This document shows, one piece after another, positions 8,097-16,726 of a stretch of DNA of 64,000 nucleotides (positions are counted from its first letter, which is position 1; each line of letters opens with the position of its first letter). This DNA is from an uncultured Bacilli bacterium (GTDB lineage: Bacteria > Bacillota_I > Bacilli_A > RF39 > UBA660), in the NCBI GenBank assembly GCA_934168205.1, contig CAKPMX010000002.1, positions 255,822-319,821 of the forward strand, given 5' to 3'. The notes beneath the pieces were generated by a model, which worked only from the letters and a program-made list of their open reading frames with translations, searched no databases and had not been told where the DNA came from. Both the position numbers and the translations under genes were made by a program.

Positions 8097-10280
8097 CTAA
8101 ATCTTTTTTAATGTCTTTGGAGGCTGTATTGCTTCTTTAAATGGCTTAGTTATTTCTTTGTTATATAATACCAATTGTTCATGTAATGCTCTTGTTGAGG
8201 CCACATACAACAGATGCATATCTACGTCATTATTGGCATCATATACATTTTTTGAAGCATCATTAACAATTACACAATCAAATTCTAATCCTTTTGATGA
8301 GGCTACTGATAAGACAAATACACCCGTTGTATATTGAGTATCTTTATCAGAGATGTACTTTGATTCTACTTGAGCATTTTGTAATTCTGCTTGTACCCGT
8401 TGGGCTTCATTCTCATCTTTACAAATAACCGCTATTGTCTGATAGCCAACATCAAGCCATTCATTTATCTTATCAATTTTTGCATTACTTTTATTAGAAA
8501 TATCTTCATACCCAACGTCGGTTCCATGTCTTATAACTGGCTCTGCTTGATTTAGATCTAGGACAGCTAAAACATTGTTAGCTGTTTCGGTTATTTCCAT
8601 GGTTGTACGATAACTTTTACTTAGTTCTAATAATTCACATTCGCCATCAAACACATTTTCATTAAGTTCACGCCAAGATTTGATGCCTCTATACGAATGG
8701 ATTGACTGAGCTAGATCTCCATAAATATTAAATTTCCCTTGTTCAAAAATTTTTCTTAACACATGAAAAGTGAACATACTATAATCTTGTGCCTCATCTA
8801 TCACTATATTACTATAATTCAATCGTTTATTTGTAAGTCTGTAATTTAAGTACAATAATGCTGGAATATCTTCAAGAAATATACGTTTCTTTTTTAAGGC
8901 TTTTAATGTATCTTTTTGTAGTGTATTAACTTCAGATAAAGTTAAACCTGTTTTGTATTCGTTTAAATTGGAAATAAACGAAACGTATAAGGATAAACAT
9001 GATTTATTAATACCTTTAAAATATTTATCTAAGGATTTTTCACCTTGCTCCTTTATAAACTTTCTTAATGTTTCACTCTTATCTATATATTCTTTTCTTT
9101 TTGGGTCACCTTTTGGCAACGACATATAAACCCTTCTATATTCATCGTTTAGTGTTTCATATATTTCTTCCTTTTTTTCGCGGAATAAGGCTTTATAATA
9201 TTTGTATGTAGAATTAAAATCTAAGTGTCTTCCATCCTCACCTAGTAATCTTTTCCTTATCATTTCTTTAGGAAAAACGACTTTGCCATCTATTTTAAAA
9301 TCGTCTTCTACTAGAGCATTTCCTTCTAAACATCTTAACACAAATTCATCTAGCAAATCACGATATTTAAGGCTCCCTTTAAATGCACTTATACGTTGTT
9401 CCATTTCTTGTTTTTCACCCTTTTGAGATAATGAATAATTTTCTAATGTTAAATCTATGCCAATATATTCATTCATTAATTCTATTAAAGTCTTTTGAGC
9501 TACTGGTGTTGTTTCAAGTTCAGGAAGTACTGAAGAAACATAATTTAGGAAATAATCATTTGGACCTATAACCAAAAATTGATTTGACTTTGCTTTTTCT
9601 CCCAACGCATATATCAAATACGCTATTCTATGTAAAGCTACAGATGTCTTTCCGCTTCCGGCCACCCCTTGAACAATAACATTGTTGTTTTCAGATCTAA
9701 TAATGGCATTTTGCTCTTTTTGAATGGAAGCAATAATGGTTTTCATTCTACTATCGGCATTTACATTTAAATATGGTAATAGCAATTCATCATTAGTTAC
9801 TAAATTTGTATCAATAGCATTTAACAGCTTTGCATTTTTTATTAATATTTGTCTTTTTAAAAGTAAGTTACCAGTTTGAACACCAGTTGGTGACTTGTAT
9901 GAAACTGGACCTATTTCACTGTCATAGTATAATCCACAAATTGGACTTCTCCAATCATAAACAATTAGAGAATTGTCGTGTGATATAGCAGTTCTTCCAA
10001 TATATATTGGAATAGCGTCCTGTGCCTTAGCATCCTGATAATCTATTCTACCAAAATATGGGCTTTTTTTAGCTTTTTCCAAACTGACTACTTTTTCTCC
10101 TATGTTGGCTAGTTGCGAGTTTAAATTGAGATGTGTTCCTCTCAATCTATCCTCGAATGATAGACTGATAGCTTCCTTCTTTATAAGACTTTCACTGTCT
10201 AAACTCTTTTCTATTTCTGCTTCAATAACTTTCTCTATGTATTCTAATTGTTCTGCCTCATTTTTTAATATTTCATTCAT
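8097..10280 (-). CDS. helD: HelD-like RNA polymerase-associated UvrD-family helicase (island copy)
   Basis: This is an SF1 ATPase of the HelD family, which binds RNA polymerase and frees it from DNA. It has a helical N-terminus (residues ~1-70), then the HelD-specific segment VYDWRSPICGLYYDSEIGP. Next come Walker A QGVAGSGKTSVALHRIAYL (GVAGSGKT at 205-212), a long inserted helical arm (~residues 270-460), and Walker B IVIDEAQDYSMFT. Later motifs are GDLAQSIHSYRG, ELSKSYRTT and VASSKGLEFDCVIV. At 727 residues it is of normal length. It follows the transglutaminase-like gene by about 50 nt, with GAGG 9 nt before the ATG. A second, diverged HelD lies at 14538-16568. The HelD call is firm; its special role in the island is unknown. 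Confidence 0.85.
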   Translation of the reverse strand: MNEILKNEAEQLEYIEKVIEAEIEKSLDSESLIKKEAISLSFEDRLRGTHLNLNSQLANIGEKVVSLEKAKKSPYFGRIDYQDAKAQDAIPIYIGRTAISHDNSLIVYDWRSPICGLYYDSEIGPVSYKSPTGVQTGNLLLKRQILIKNAKLLNAIDTNLVTNDELLLPYLNVNADSRMKTIIASIQKEQNAIIRSENNNVIVQGVAGSGKTSVALHRIAYLIYALGEKAKSNQFLVIGPNDYFLNYVSSVLPELETTPVAQKTLIELMNEYIGIDLTLENYSLSQKGEKQEMEQRISAFKGSLKYRDLLDEFVLRCLEGNALVEDDFKIDGKVVFPKEMIRKRLLGEDGRHLDFNSTYKYYKALFREKKEEIYETLNDEYRRVYMSLPKGDPKRKEYIDKSETLRKFIKEQGEKSLDKYFKGINKSCLSLYVSFISNLNEYKTGLTLSEVNTLQKDTLKALKKKRIFLEDIPALLYLNYRLTNKRLNYSNIVIDEAQDYSMFTFHVLRKIFEQGKFNIYGDLAQSIHSYRGIKSWRELNENVFDGECELLELSKSYRTTMEITETANNVLAVLDLNQAEPVIRHGTDVGYEDISNKSNAKIDKINEWLDVGYQTIAVICKDENEAQRVQAELQNAQVESKYISDKDTQYTTGVFVLSVASSKGLEFDCVIVNDASKNVYDANNDVDMHLLYVASTRALHEQLVLYNKEITKPFKEAIQPPKTLKKI

Positions 10281-10332
10281 TATAATCTACCTCACTTAAT
10301 CTTTTTACTATAACTTTTCATGAACATGATAA

Positions 10333-11598
10333 CTATTTTTTTACCTTTACTAATCTTGGATTTGGGTACATAAATCTAGTCATTACTTGGTGTTCTGGAT
10401 ACCCAATTAATAATTTTATTGAATCCTCACTATAACTTCTTGTTTTGAGATCATATGGCAGAACCAATTTGTTTATCGAATCATTTTTTATGAGTGAGAC
10501 CCTAATATTTCTACCGAGTTGTTCTTCATTAGTGCTGTAAAACATTCTCGGGTTTAAACCTAGTTGCTCTGTTGGTTGTTGCAGATCTAAATCATATTCA
10601 AAAAAAACAAAATCAGATTTCTCTAACTGATGGGTGGATTGCTCTGTAACTAAAGTTTCATATCTATTTTCAAGAAAAAATCTTGGATTGATACTGGATA
10701 ATCTGATCTTTTTTCCACCAATATTAGCATATTTCTCATACGAATCGTCTAACCATTTATTCTCGTGAATAATTGCTGAAGCAAGTTCCTGCTGTCTTTT
10801 TGGATTGCTGTTATTTTGCTTTAGGTCCCTTAACTCTTCCATCCATATGGCTGTTTGAATTTTTAGTTTATTTCTTACTTCATTTAAACTTCGTTCATTC
10901 GCGCTATTGCAAGGTTTTATACTATTTATTAGGCTATGTATCTTATCCTTGTCGTACTTATTTTCTAGATGTTTGTAAGCTATTTTTAAAACTAGGGCCG
11001 CATAACCTTTTAAAATAGGTATTTCTTCTACTATATGGCATAATTCTACTATTTCTTCTATTTTAGCTAAATCTAATAATCTATTTACTGAATCGTCGTA
11101 TATTATCTTTCTAAATTTATATAAATATTGTTCAATATCATTGTCAATAATAACACATTCCTCATAAATCCTTTTAAATGTTATATTTTCAACACTTCCA
11201 TATTTATATCCAACAAATGGTGTTGGATCTACTTGGTAAGTTTCACCGGTAGAAGAATCTATCAATGCAACAACATGAATTGTAGTTACAATATCAGGAT
11301 CAAATGTACGTTTTCTCACTAATGCGCATCTTGAATTTAGTCCTATATTAAGATGTTTAGCGTATCGTACAAAACAATGAGCGGCTGTATAGCAATTACC
11401 ATTCATTTTTAGTATATCAGTATCAGGATTAGGAAAACCGTTTGGATATATACTTTGTCTTACAATATCACAAAGAACCTGCAACTTTTTTTCAAACGAA
11501 AGATTATTAAATGTTCTATTGAAATAGCATTCGCTAAAGACACTACTGCTATTATTGTTAATTGGTCTTAGTTCCTTTAGTTCTGGTAAAAAATCCAT
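10333..11598 (-). CDS. Transglutaminase-like (papain-fold) protein of unknown role
   Basis: Near the N-terminus a Cys-His-Asp triad of the transglutaminase-like type is visible: GNCYTAAHCFVRYAKH (Cys69), TIHVVALIDSSTG (His108) and YQVDPTPFVG (Asp124). The remaining ~300 residues are helical, then beta-rich at the end (RNIRVSLIKNDSINKLVLPY), and match no family I know. No signal peptide or TM segment is seen, so it is probably cytoplasmic. The ATG at 11598 is preferred because GAGGG lies 8 nt upstream; upstream starts (GTG 11643, ATG 11613) have weak sites. It is probably co-transcribed with the HelD gene that follows. A protease, peptidase or amidase activity is possible, but the substrate is not deducible. 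Confidence 0.6.
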   Translation of the reverse strand: MDFLPELKELRPINNNSSSVFSECYFNRTFNNLSFEKKLQVLCDIVRQSIYPNGFPNPDTDILKMNGNCYTAAHCFVRYAKHLNIGLNSRCALVRKRTFDPDIVTTIHVVALIDSSTGETYQVDPTPFVGYKYGSVENITFKRIYEECVIIDNDIEQYLYKFRKIIYDDSVNRLLDLAKIEEIVELCHIVEEIPILKGYAALVLKIAYKHLENKYDKDKIHSLINSIKPCNSANERSLNEVRNKLKIQTAIWMEELRDLKQNNSNPKRQQELASAIIHENKWLDDSYEKYANIGGKKIRLSSINPRFFLENRYETLVTEQSTHQLEKSDFVFFEYDLDLQQPTEQLGLNPRMFYSTNEEQLGRNIRVSLIKNDSINKLVLPYDLKTRSYSEDSIKLLIGYPEHQVMTRFMYPNPRLVKVKK

Positions 11599-11714
11599 TT
11601 GTTTATCCCTCATTAATTTTCTTATTCTCAAGTTAAATTTCACATGTTTAGATTTATCTGTTTTGATAATAACTTTTGGTTGTTCTGGACATTATCTCCA
11701 AAAAATTGTATTTT

Positions 11715-11742
11715 ATTATATCAACTTTTTATAAATAGTCAA
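11715..11742 (-). promoter_or_regulatory. Sigma-A promoter of the transglutaminase-like/HelD pair
   Basis: Read leftward: TTGACT, 16 bp, TATAAT, followed by about 110 nt to the preferred ATG at 11598. It is a good match to consensus. It supports the pair as its own transcription unit inside the island. Confidence 0.8.
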
Positions 11743-11784
11743 GTTTAAATAAATAAGTTTCAACAGCATAGTAAAAAATTAGTA

Positions 11785-11812
11785 TTTCAAATTGAATTTT
11801 TTTAATTTGAAA
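11785..11812. repeat. 9-bp inverted repeat near the right end of the island
   Basis: TTTCAAATT and AATTTGAAA separated by 10 bases, 21 bp inside the edge of direct repeat copy 2. It lacks a T-run that would make it a clear terminator. It could be an operator or recombination site; its function is not known. Confidence 0.4.
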
Positions 11813-11833
11813 CCGAATTAAACATGGCGTTAA

Positions 11834-11918
11834 ATATTTCAACATTTTTTTCAATCTCTATATATATGATACTGAGTAAATTTAAAAGTCATAAAAAAAC
11901 TCGAAAAAATTCGAGTTA
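11834..11918. repeat. 85-bp direct repeat, copy 2 (right edge of accessory island)
   Basis: Second copy of 2933-3017, one mismatch. Here it begins with the TAA stop of the Glu-rich protein gene (11916-11918) and includes that gene's terminator. The repeat stops 2 bp short of where a -10 box would be, so the -35 left here has no partner. This makes copy 2 the original gene end and copy 1 the original promoter. Confidence 0.95.
11894..11917 (-). terminator. Rho-independent terminator of the Glu-rich membrane protein gene
   Basis: Stem AACTCGAA / TTCGAGTT, loop of 4, followed leftward by a T-run. It overlaps the stop codon of the gene at 11916. Confidence 0.85.
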
Positions 11919-13022
11919 ATCTAAATGTTTTTGTAATTCTCTTAATGTCATTAAGAATTCATTTGTCTTCTTAATCTCTTCATCAAGTTTTTCATAATTA
12001 GCTGTATTTTCCAATTCAATATCGGTTTTACTAGGTTCTTTTTCAATACCATATATTGGTGAAATAATTGGTGATGGCTTATATTTAACATTTTCTTGAT
12101 AAACTGGTCGTTTAGGTTCTTCAACTTTTACATTAATAAAGTCATCTATAACTAATTGTTCTTCTTTAACAGGTTCTTCAATATTTTCAATTAATACTGG
12201 TTCTTCGTATGTTTCTTCTGTTTCTATTGCATTAACTACTTCGTTAGCTTCTTTAAATTTCTTTTCAAGATCAGCTAAACTAATAGGTTCATTTCCTTCA
12301 TCTTCGTATTGAGTTATTTCATTAGACTCATACATTTCTTTACTCTTTTTAATTAATTCATCTAAACTAATAATTGCATCACGTTCTTGAGCTTCTTCAT
12401 AACTTGTTAAGTCAATGTTTTTAGTTTCTTCTTCAGCCTTTTCAAGTTCTTCTGTTAAACGTCTTAACTCTTCTTGAGCTTCTTCTTTATTTGGTTCAAT
12501 AGCAGTATAAGTTATTTCTTCTTTTTGTTCTGGTTCTTCTAATGTTTCTAATACTACTACTGGCTCTTCTTTTGTAGCTTCAATGATTTCTGCATCATTA
12601 TTTTCTACAATATTATTTATTTCACTTGTTTTTTGGCTTACATCTTCTATTTTTTCTACTTCTTTTACTTCATCAACTGCTACTACTTTTTCTGGTTCTT
12701 GTTCAATTTCAACTGCCACAGGTTCAACTTTTTCTGGAACAACTGGTTCTATAGTTACTGGTTCTTCTACAAGAACAGGTTCAACATAAGTTACAGGTTC
12801 TATAGTTTCTACAGCTTCAAGATTACTTGGTTCTTCCTTTTGTAATTCTACATTTATATCTTCAACCAGTTTATTTAATTCTCTGGTATTTTGTTTTTGT
12901 TTTCTTTTATAATAACTCTTGTCAATTAAGTATATAATGAAGTATAAAAAACAGGCAACGCCAGCAACAATATAAACAATTATTATCTCTTTTGAAGTTA
13001 ATAAATTAATTAAATCCGTCAT
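11916..13022 (-). CDS. Membrane-anchored Glu/Val/Pro-rich low-complexity protein
   Basis: The N-terminus has one clear membrane segment (about residues 12-35, IIIVYIVAGVACFLYFIIYL) and then a basic stretch KSYYKRKQKQ. This predicts a short outside end and a cytoplasmic tail. The ~330-residue tail is highly acidic, with irregular repeats of EEPV, VEPV and IEEPV, then a helical Glu/Lys-rich part (AQEELRRLTEELEKAEEE). No enzyme motif is seen and the family is not recognised; a scaffold or spacer role is a guess. The ATG at 13022 is chosen because AGAGGTGG lies 5 nt upstream; the GTG at 13031 is inside that ribosome site. It diverges from the flippase gene across a 214-bp gap. Confidence 0.65.
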   Translation of the reverse strand: MTDLINLLTSKEIIIVYIVAGVACFLYFIIYLIDKSYYKRKQKQNTRELNKLVEDINVELQKEEPSNLEAVETIEPVTYVEPVLVEEPVTIEPVVPEKVEPVAVEIEQEPEKVVAVDEVKEVEKIEDVSQKTSEINNIVENNDAEIIEATKEEPVVVLETLEEPEQKEEITYTAIEPNKEEAQEELRRLTEELEKAEEETKNIDLTSYEEAQERDAIISLDELIKKSKEMYESNEITQYEDEGNEPISLADLEKKFKEANEVVNAIETEETYEEPVLIENIEEPVKEEQLVIDDFINVKVEEPKRPVYQENVKYKPSPIISPIYGIEKEPSKTDIELENTANYEKLDEEIKKTNEFLMTLRELQKHLD

Positions 13023-13096
13023 TACGTCCACCTCTTAAAATAAGAATATCACATGTCATATTCAATGAAAAGATATCTTTAATTATTTGTAAAAAA

Positions 13097-13159
13097 TTTT
13101 ACAAAGCCTTTTACAACTTTTTACATTTGTTCGATTTACATCTTTTTACGTTTTTCACA
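13097..13159. repeat. Phased TTTTAC(A/G) motif array in a divergent intergenic region
   Basis: TTTTACA or close variants begin at about 13097, 13109, 13119, 13134, 13144 and 13153, that is, roughly every 10-15 bp. The array lies between the divergent Glu-rich protein and flippase genes. This spacing suggests stacking on one DNA face, as for an operator bound by repeated protein units. A T-rich chance run is the alternative. Confidence 0.4.
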
Positions 13160-13236
13160 TTTATTCTTCTATAGTTATTTTAACATATTTTTAGTGATAA
13201 AAGCATTATATTTTTAATTTTTTCATATAACTTACT

Positions 13237-14532
13237 ATGAAAGAAAAATTTATTAAATCAACTATCATTCTTTTACTTGGTGGATTCTTAACAAAAGTAC
13301 TAGGTATGACTATTAAAATTATTATGAGTAGACTCATTGGTACTGAAGGATTAGGACTTTATATGTTAATACTACCAACCTTCTCTCTTTTCATTGGAAT
13401 AAGTCAATTAGGAATGCCTGTTGCTTTAGCGAAACTTATTGCGGAAGAAAAACGTAATAACAAGAGACTCTTTTTTTCGGTTGTACCAGTGATTATTCTT
13501 TCAAATGTCCTTTTAATAATATTGATTTTTTTACTAGCACCGGTTCTTTCTAATAACTTATTACATAATAATGATACCTATTATGGTATTATGGCTATTG
13601 CTTTAGTTATTCCTTTTACAAGTATATCTAGTATTTGTAGGAGTTATTTTTTTGGTAAAGAGCGCATGGGTCCACATGTTATTTCGAACTTAGTTGAAGA
13701 TGTTGTTAGACTTGGATTAATGATTATTGGCATTCCTTTTGTTATAGATAAAGGATTAAAGTACGCTGTTTGTTATATCATTCTTTCTAATATTATTAGT
13801 GAAGCAGCATCTATTATTATATTGTTCTTATTTTTGCCAAAAAAACTTGTTATCAAAAGGAATGATTTAAAGCCAGATAAAAGTTATATTTCGGAGTGTT
13901 TATCTATTGGAATACCTAATACTACGGGAAGATTAATTGGTAGTTTTGGATATTTTTTGGAGCCAATTATTCTTAGTTTAGTATTATTAAGCGTTGGATA
14001 TGATAATAGTTTTATTACAAGAGAATATGGTATTTTATCAGGATATGTAATGCCTTTAGTACTACTTCCATCTTTCTTTACACTAGCTATATCGCAAGCT
14101 CTTTTACCAGTTGTTTCTAGGGAGTATTCTAATGGAATGATTAAAAGTGTGCAGAAAAAGATAAGATTAGCTGTTTTCTTTTCATTAGTTATTGGTATTC
14201 CAGCTACTATTTTATTTGTTATTAAACCAGGATTTTTCTTAAGATTAATTTATCATACTAGTGAAGGAATTAGTTATATGAGAATAATCGCTCCAGTTTG
14301 TCTTTTACAATATATTCAAGCTCCTTTATCATCGGCATTAGACGCAATGGGTAAAAGTCGTGACGCAATGATAGGAACTACTCTTGGTATGATAGTTAGA
14401 ACTAGTTTATTATTTATACTTTCATATTTAAAAATTGGTTGCTATGGACTTATTATTGCAATAAGTATTAATGTAGTTATTGTGACAATATATGATTTAT
14501 GTCGAGTAAGATTCCATTTAAAAAAGGCTTAA
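13237..14532 (+). CDS. SpoVB/MurJ-like polysaccharide flippase (MOP superfamily)
   Basis: This polytopic membrane protein of 431 residues has about 12 hydrophobic segments. Its start is typical of the SpoVB/RfbX branch of MOP exporters: FLTKVLGMTIKIIMSRLIGTEGLGLYMLILP, then GISQLGMPVALAKLIAEE. These proteins flip lipid-linked oligosaccharides or peptidoglycan precursors across the membrane. It is shorter than B. subtilis SpoVB (about 518 residues), so it may lack terminal helices. SpoVB relatives occur in non-sporulating bacteria, so this does not prove sporulation. It is one of the few rightward genes in the window. No good Shine-Dalgarno site precedes the ATG. Confidence 0.8.
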   Translation: MKEKFIKSTIILLLGGFLTKVLGMTIKIIMSRLIGTEGLGLYMLILPTFSLFIGISQLGMPVALAKLIAEEKRNNKRLFFSVVPVIILSNVLLIILIFLLAPVLSNNLLHNNDTYYGIMAIALVIPFTSISSICRSYFFGKERMGPHVISNLVEDVVRLGLMIIGIPFVIDKGLKYAVCYIILSNIISEAASIIILFLFLPKKLVIKRNDLKPDKSYISECLSIGIPNTTGRLIGSFGYFLEPIILSLVLLSVGYDNSFITREYGILSGYVMPLVLLPSFFTLAISQALLPVVSREYSNGMIKSVQKKIRLAVFFSLVIGIPATILFVIKPGFFLRLIYHTSEGISYMRIIAPVCLLQYIQAPLSSALDAMGKSRDAMIGTTLGMIVRTSLLFILSYLKIGCYGLIIAISINVVIVTIYDLCRVRFHLKKA

Positions 14533-14539
14533 CGCCTTT
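14523..14539. terminator. Possible bidirectional terminator between convergent genes
   Basis: AAAGGC / GCCTTT stem with a TTAAC loop, covering the flippase stop and the end of the HelD gene. The T-run is short, so it is weak. Confidence 0.4.
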
Positions 14540-16568
14540 AGTTATAAATATATAATTCATGTTGACATCTAGTACAAGCAACGTATAGTAGATTTCTTTC
14601 ATTTTTTCGATATGAATTATTACGATCGTTATAAATTATGACACTGTCAAACTCTAATCCTTTCGCAATATATGCTGGTATAACGATTAGGTCTTTTTTG
14701 AACTTTTTAGTATTGGCATCTACTAAGGAAATACTAATATTATCTTTTAATTTGTCATATAGTTCTTCGGCTTCTTTATAATCTTTAGTAATTATGGCAG
14801 TACTTTTATATTCTTTTTGTAAGGTGTTTATGTCAGATAGTAAGCTTTCTTTTAGATTAGTGATATTTTTTCTAAATATTACTGGTTTATTATTGTCTTT
14901 ACGAATAGCATTGACATGTTTTAAATTAAGAATTTTATTTGTGTACTCAATTATTTCTGGTGAAGAGCGATATGTTTTTAATAGTTCTAGGTATTTTGTA
15001 TCGCCAGAGAAAATTGGACTTAGGTCTTCTAAAGAGTTATAGCTATAATATGGATTAATATTTTGATTTATGTCTCCAAGAATTGTAAAATCAGCTTTTC
15101 TAAATATTTTACTGATAATTATGTATTGAAGCCGATTATAATCTTGAGCTTCATCTATAACTACTTGTTTGATATTACATTCGTATGGGAAACCTTGCAA
15201 AGTACCTTTTATATAGGAGAATAATAAAGCATCTTCGTAGTTGATAATGTTTCTTTTTATGAATTCATTTATTTCTCGTTCTGTTAAGACTGCTTTACAG
15301 AAAGGGCTAGTCCAAAAGCCTGCATAAATTTTCTTGTAATCTTTTTCAAAGTTAGAATTTTCTTTTAGTAATCTACCAAAGGTTTTAGCTTTTTTATTAC
15401 TACCTTTGTAAAAGTTAGCAGATAATTTTTTAGCCATTTCGTCTAATCTTTCAAATAATGGAAGACGATTATATTTATAAGTTAACATTTCATTTAGTTC
15501 TTCTTTTAATACAACATTAAATTCATTTTCAATTATGTCTCCAGTGAATTTATATTTGGAAATGTAGTCTTTTAAATAAGCATCTAAGTCAGATATTATT
15601 TCATCGCTTTGTTTATATTTTACTAAATCTGGATTTGTTTCACTGTAAGTATAATATCTTGATACAAAGTCGGAGAATGTTTCAACATTTTTATATTCGG
15701 TTATAAAGTATGATAAGTAATCATTAAACGTTGTTTGAAGGGTATTGTCTTCTCCTAAGGATGGTAGGACATCTGAAATGTATTCTGTAAAGACATTGTT
15801 TGGTGAAAAGATTAAGATGTTGTTGCTGCTAAGGGCTTTTAGACGATATAGTAAGAAGGCAATTCTATGTAGAGCAACGGTTGTTTTACCTGAGCCAGCT
15901 ATTCCTTGGACTATTAGGTTATTGTCTTCTAAGTTTCTGATTACTCTGTTTTGTTCTTGTTGGATTGTATTAACAACGTTTTTCATTTTATCGCTTGACT
16001 CTGTTGCGAGTACTTCTTGTAAAACTTCGTCATCAATGTTTAAAGAATTATCAAATACTCCTACTAATTTATTTTTTTCTATTTTGTATTGTCTTTTCCT
16101 TTTTAGTTCTCCTTCATATATGCCACCTGGCGCTTTATAACTACAAGGTCCTATTTCGTAGTCATAGAATAAGCTACAAACTGGACTACGCCAGTCGTAT
16201 AAGATATTGTTTAGGTCATCATCTTTTAAGTATGTTAGAGAAATGTAAATATTATGAATTTTATTTTCATCATCTTTAAATACTATTGATGCAAAGTATG
16301 GCTTATTTTTTATTTGACAAAGTTTTTTGAAATAAGCTTGTTTTTGTAAGGCTTTTTCAGCTTCGTGTGCGGTTGCGGCCATTACTTGTTGTATTTCAGC
16401 ATCATCGAAACTGGTCGAATCTTCCCACATCATCTTTTTGAATTCTTTTAGATTTTCCTCATCGACATATACATCTTTTCCTAATGAAGACAGTCTATCA
16501 CCCAGTAATTTTTGGACCTTTTTTAAGATTTTTTGTTCCGTTTTAAACTCTTGCTCGCTAATTGCCAT
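14538..16568 (-). CDS. helD: HelD-like RNA polymerase-associated helicase (second copy)
   Basis: A second HelD family member, 676 residues. Features in order: a helical N-terminus with HEAEKALQKQAYFKKL; the family segment LYDWRSPVCSLFYDYEIGPCSYKAPGG; Walker A QGIAGSGKTTVALHRIAFLL (GIAGSGKT at 222-229); a central helical insertion; Walker B VVIDEAQDYNRLQ; GDINQNINPYYSY; LLKTYRSSPEIIEY; and IAKGLEFDSVIIYNDR. It differs strongly from the island copy, so this is not a recent tandem duplication. AAGGAGGT precedes the ATG. It has its own promoter (16669-16697) and about 95 nt of leader. It converges with the flippase gene. Confidence 0.85.
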   Translation of the reverse strand: MAISEQEFKTEQKILKKVQKLLGDRLSSLGKDVYVDEENLKEFKKMMWEDSTSFDDAEIQQVMAATAHEAEKALQKQAYFKKLCQIKNKPYFASIVFKDDENKIHNIYISLTYLKDDDLNNILYDWRSPVCSLFYDYEIGPCSYKAPGGIYEGELKRKRQYKIEKNKLVGVFDNSLNIDDEVLQEVLATESSDKMKNVVNTIQQEQNRVIRNLEDNNLIVQGIAGSGKTTVALHRIAFLLYRLKALSSNNILIFSPNNVFTEYISDVLPSLGEDNTLQTTFNDYLSYFITEYKNVETFSDFVSRYYTYSETNPDLVKYKQSDEIISDLDAYLKDYISKYKFTGDIIENEFNVVLKEELNEMLTYKYNRLPLFERLDEMAKKLSANFYKGSNKKAKTFGRLLKENSNFEKDYKKIYAGFWTSPFCKAVLTEREINEFIKRNIINYEDALLFSYIKGTLQGFPYECNIKQVVIDEAQDYNRLQYIIISKIFRKADFTILGDINQNINPYYSYNSLEDLSPIFSGDTKYLELLKTYRSSPEIIEYTNKILNLKHVNAIRKDNNKPVIFRKNITNLKESLLSDINTLQKEYKSTAIITKDYKEAEELYDKLKDNISISLVDANTKKFKKDLIVIPAYIAKGLEFDSVIIYNDRNNSYRKNERNLLYVACTRCQHELYIYN

Positions 16569-16668
16569 TTAGTACCTCCTTCTTAATTTATTCTTTAAAA
16601 ACTAAAATACCACATTTATTCATGTAGTCACAATTATAAATATAATATTTTCGCCAAACGTCTCTATC

Positions 16669-16697
16669 AATATATCATAAGTTTATTTTCAAAGCAA
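16669..16697 (-). promoter_or_regulatory. Promoter of the second HelD gene
   Basis: Read leftward: TTGCTT, 17 bp, TATATT with TGA before the -10. It starts directly after the terminator of the next gene upstream. The same terminator-then-promoter layout, with similar sequence, occurs at 17283-17335. Confidence 0.6.
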
Positions 16698-16721
16698 GAA
16701 AAAAAGAGAAATATTTCTCTT
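16698..16721 (-). terminator. Rho-independent terminator after the 16727 gene
   Basis: Stem AAGAGAAA / TTTCTCTT, followed leftward by seven T and then CTTGC. Confidence 0.85.
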
Positions 16722-16726
16722 AAAAA

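Noticed and set aside
12300..12800. CRISPR array or tandem DNA repeat
   Set aside because: The repeats are irregular codons for Glu, Pro and Val inside one frame, with no constant spacers.
12583..12845. Rightward Phe/Ser/Thr-rich frames
   Set aside because: They are the antisense of the Glu-rich low-complexity tail.
13097..13159. DnaA boxes or replication origin
   Set aside because: The repeat TTTTACA does not match TTATCCACA-type boxes, and no dnaA/dnaN genes are nearby.
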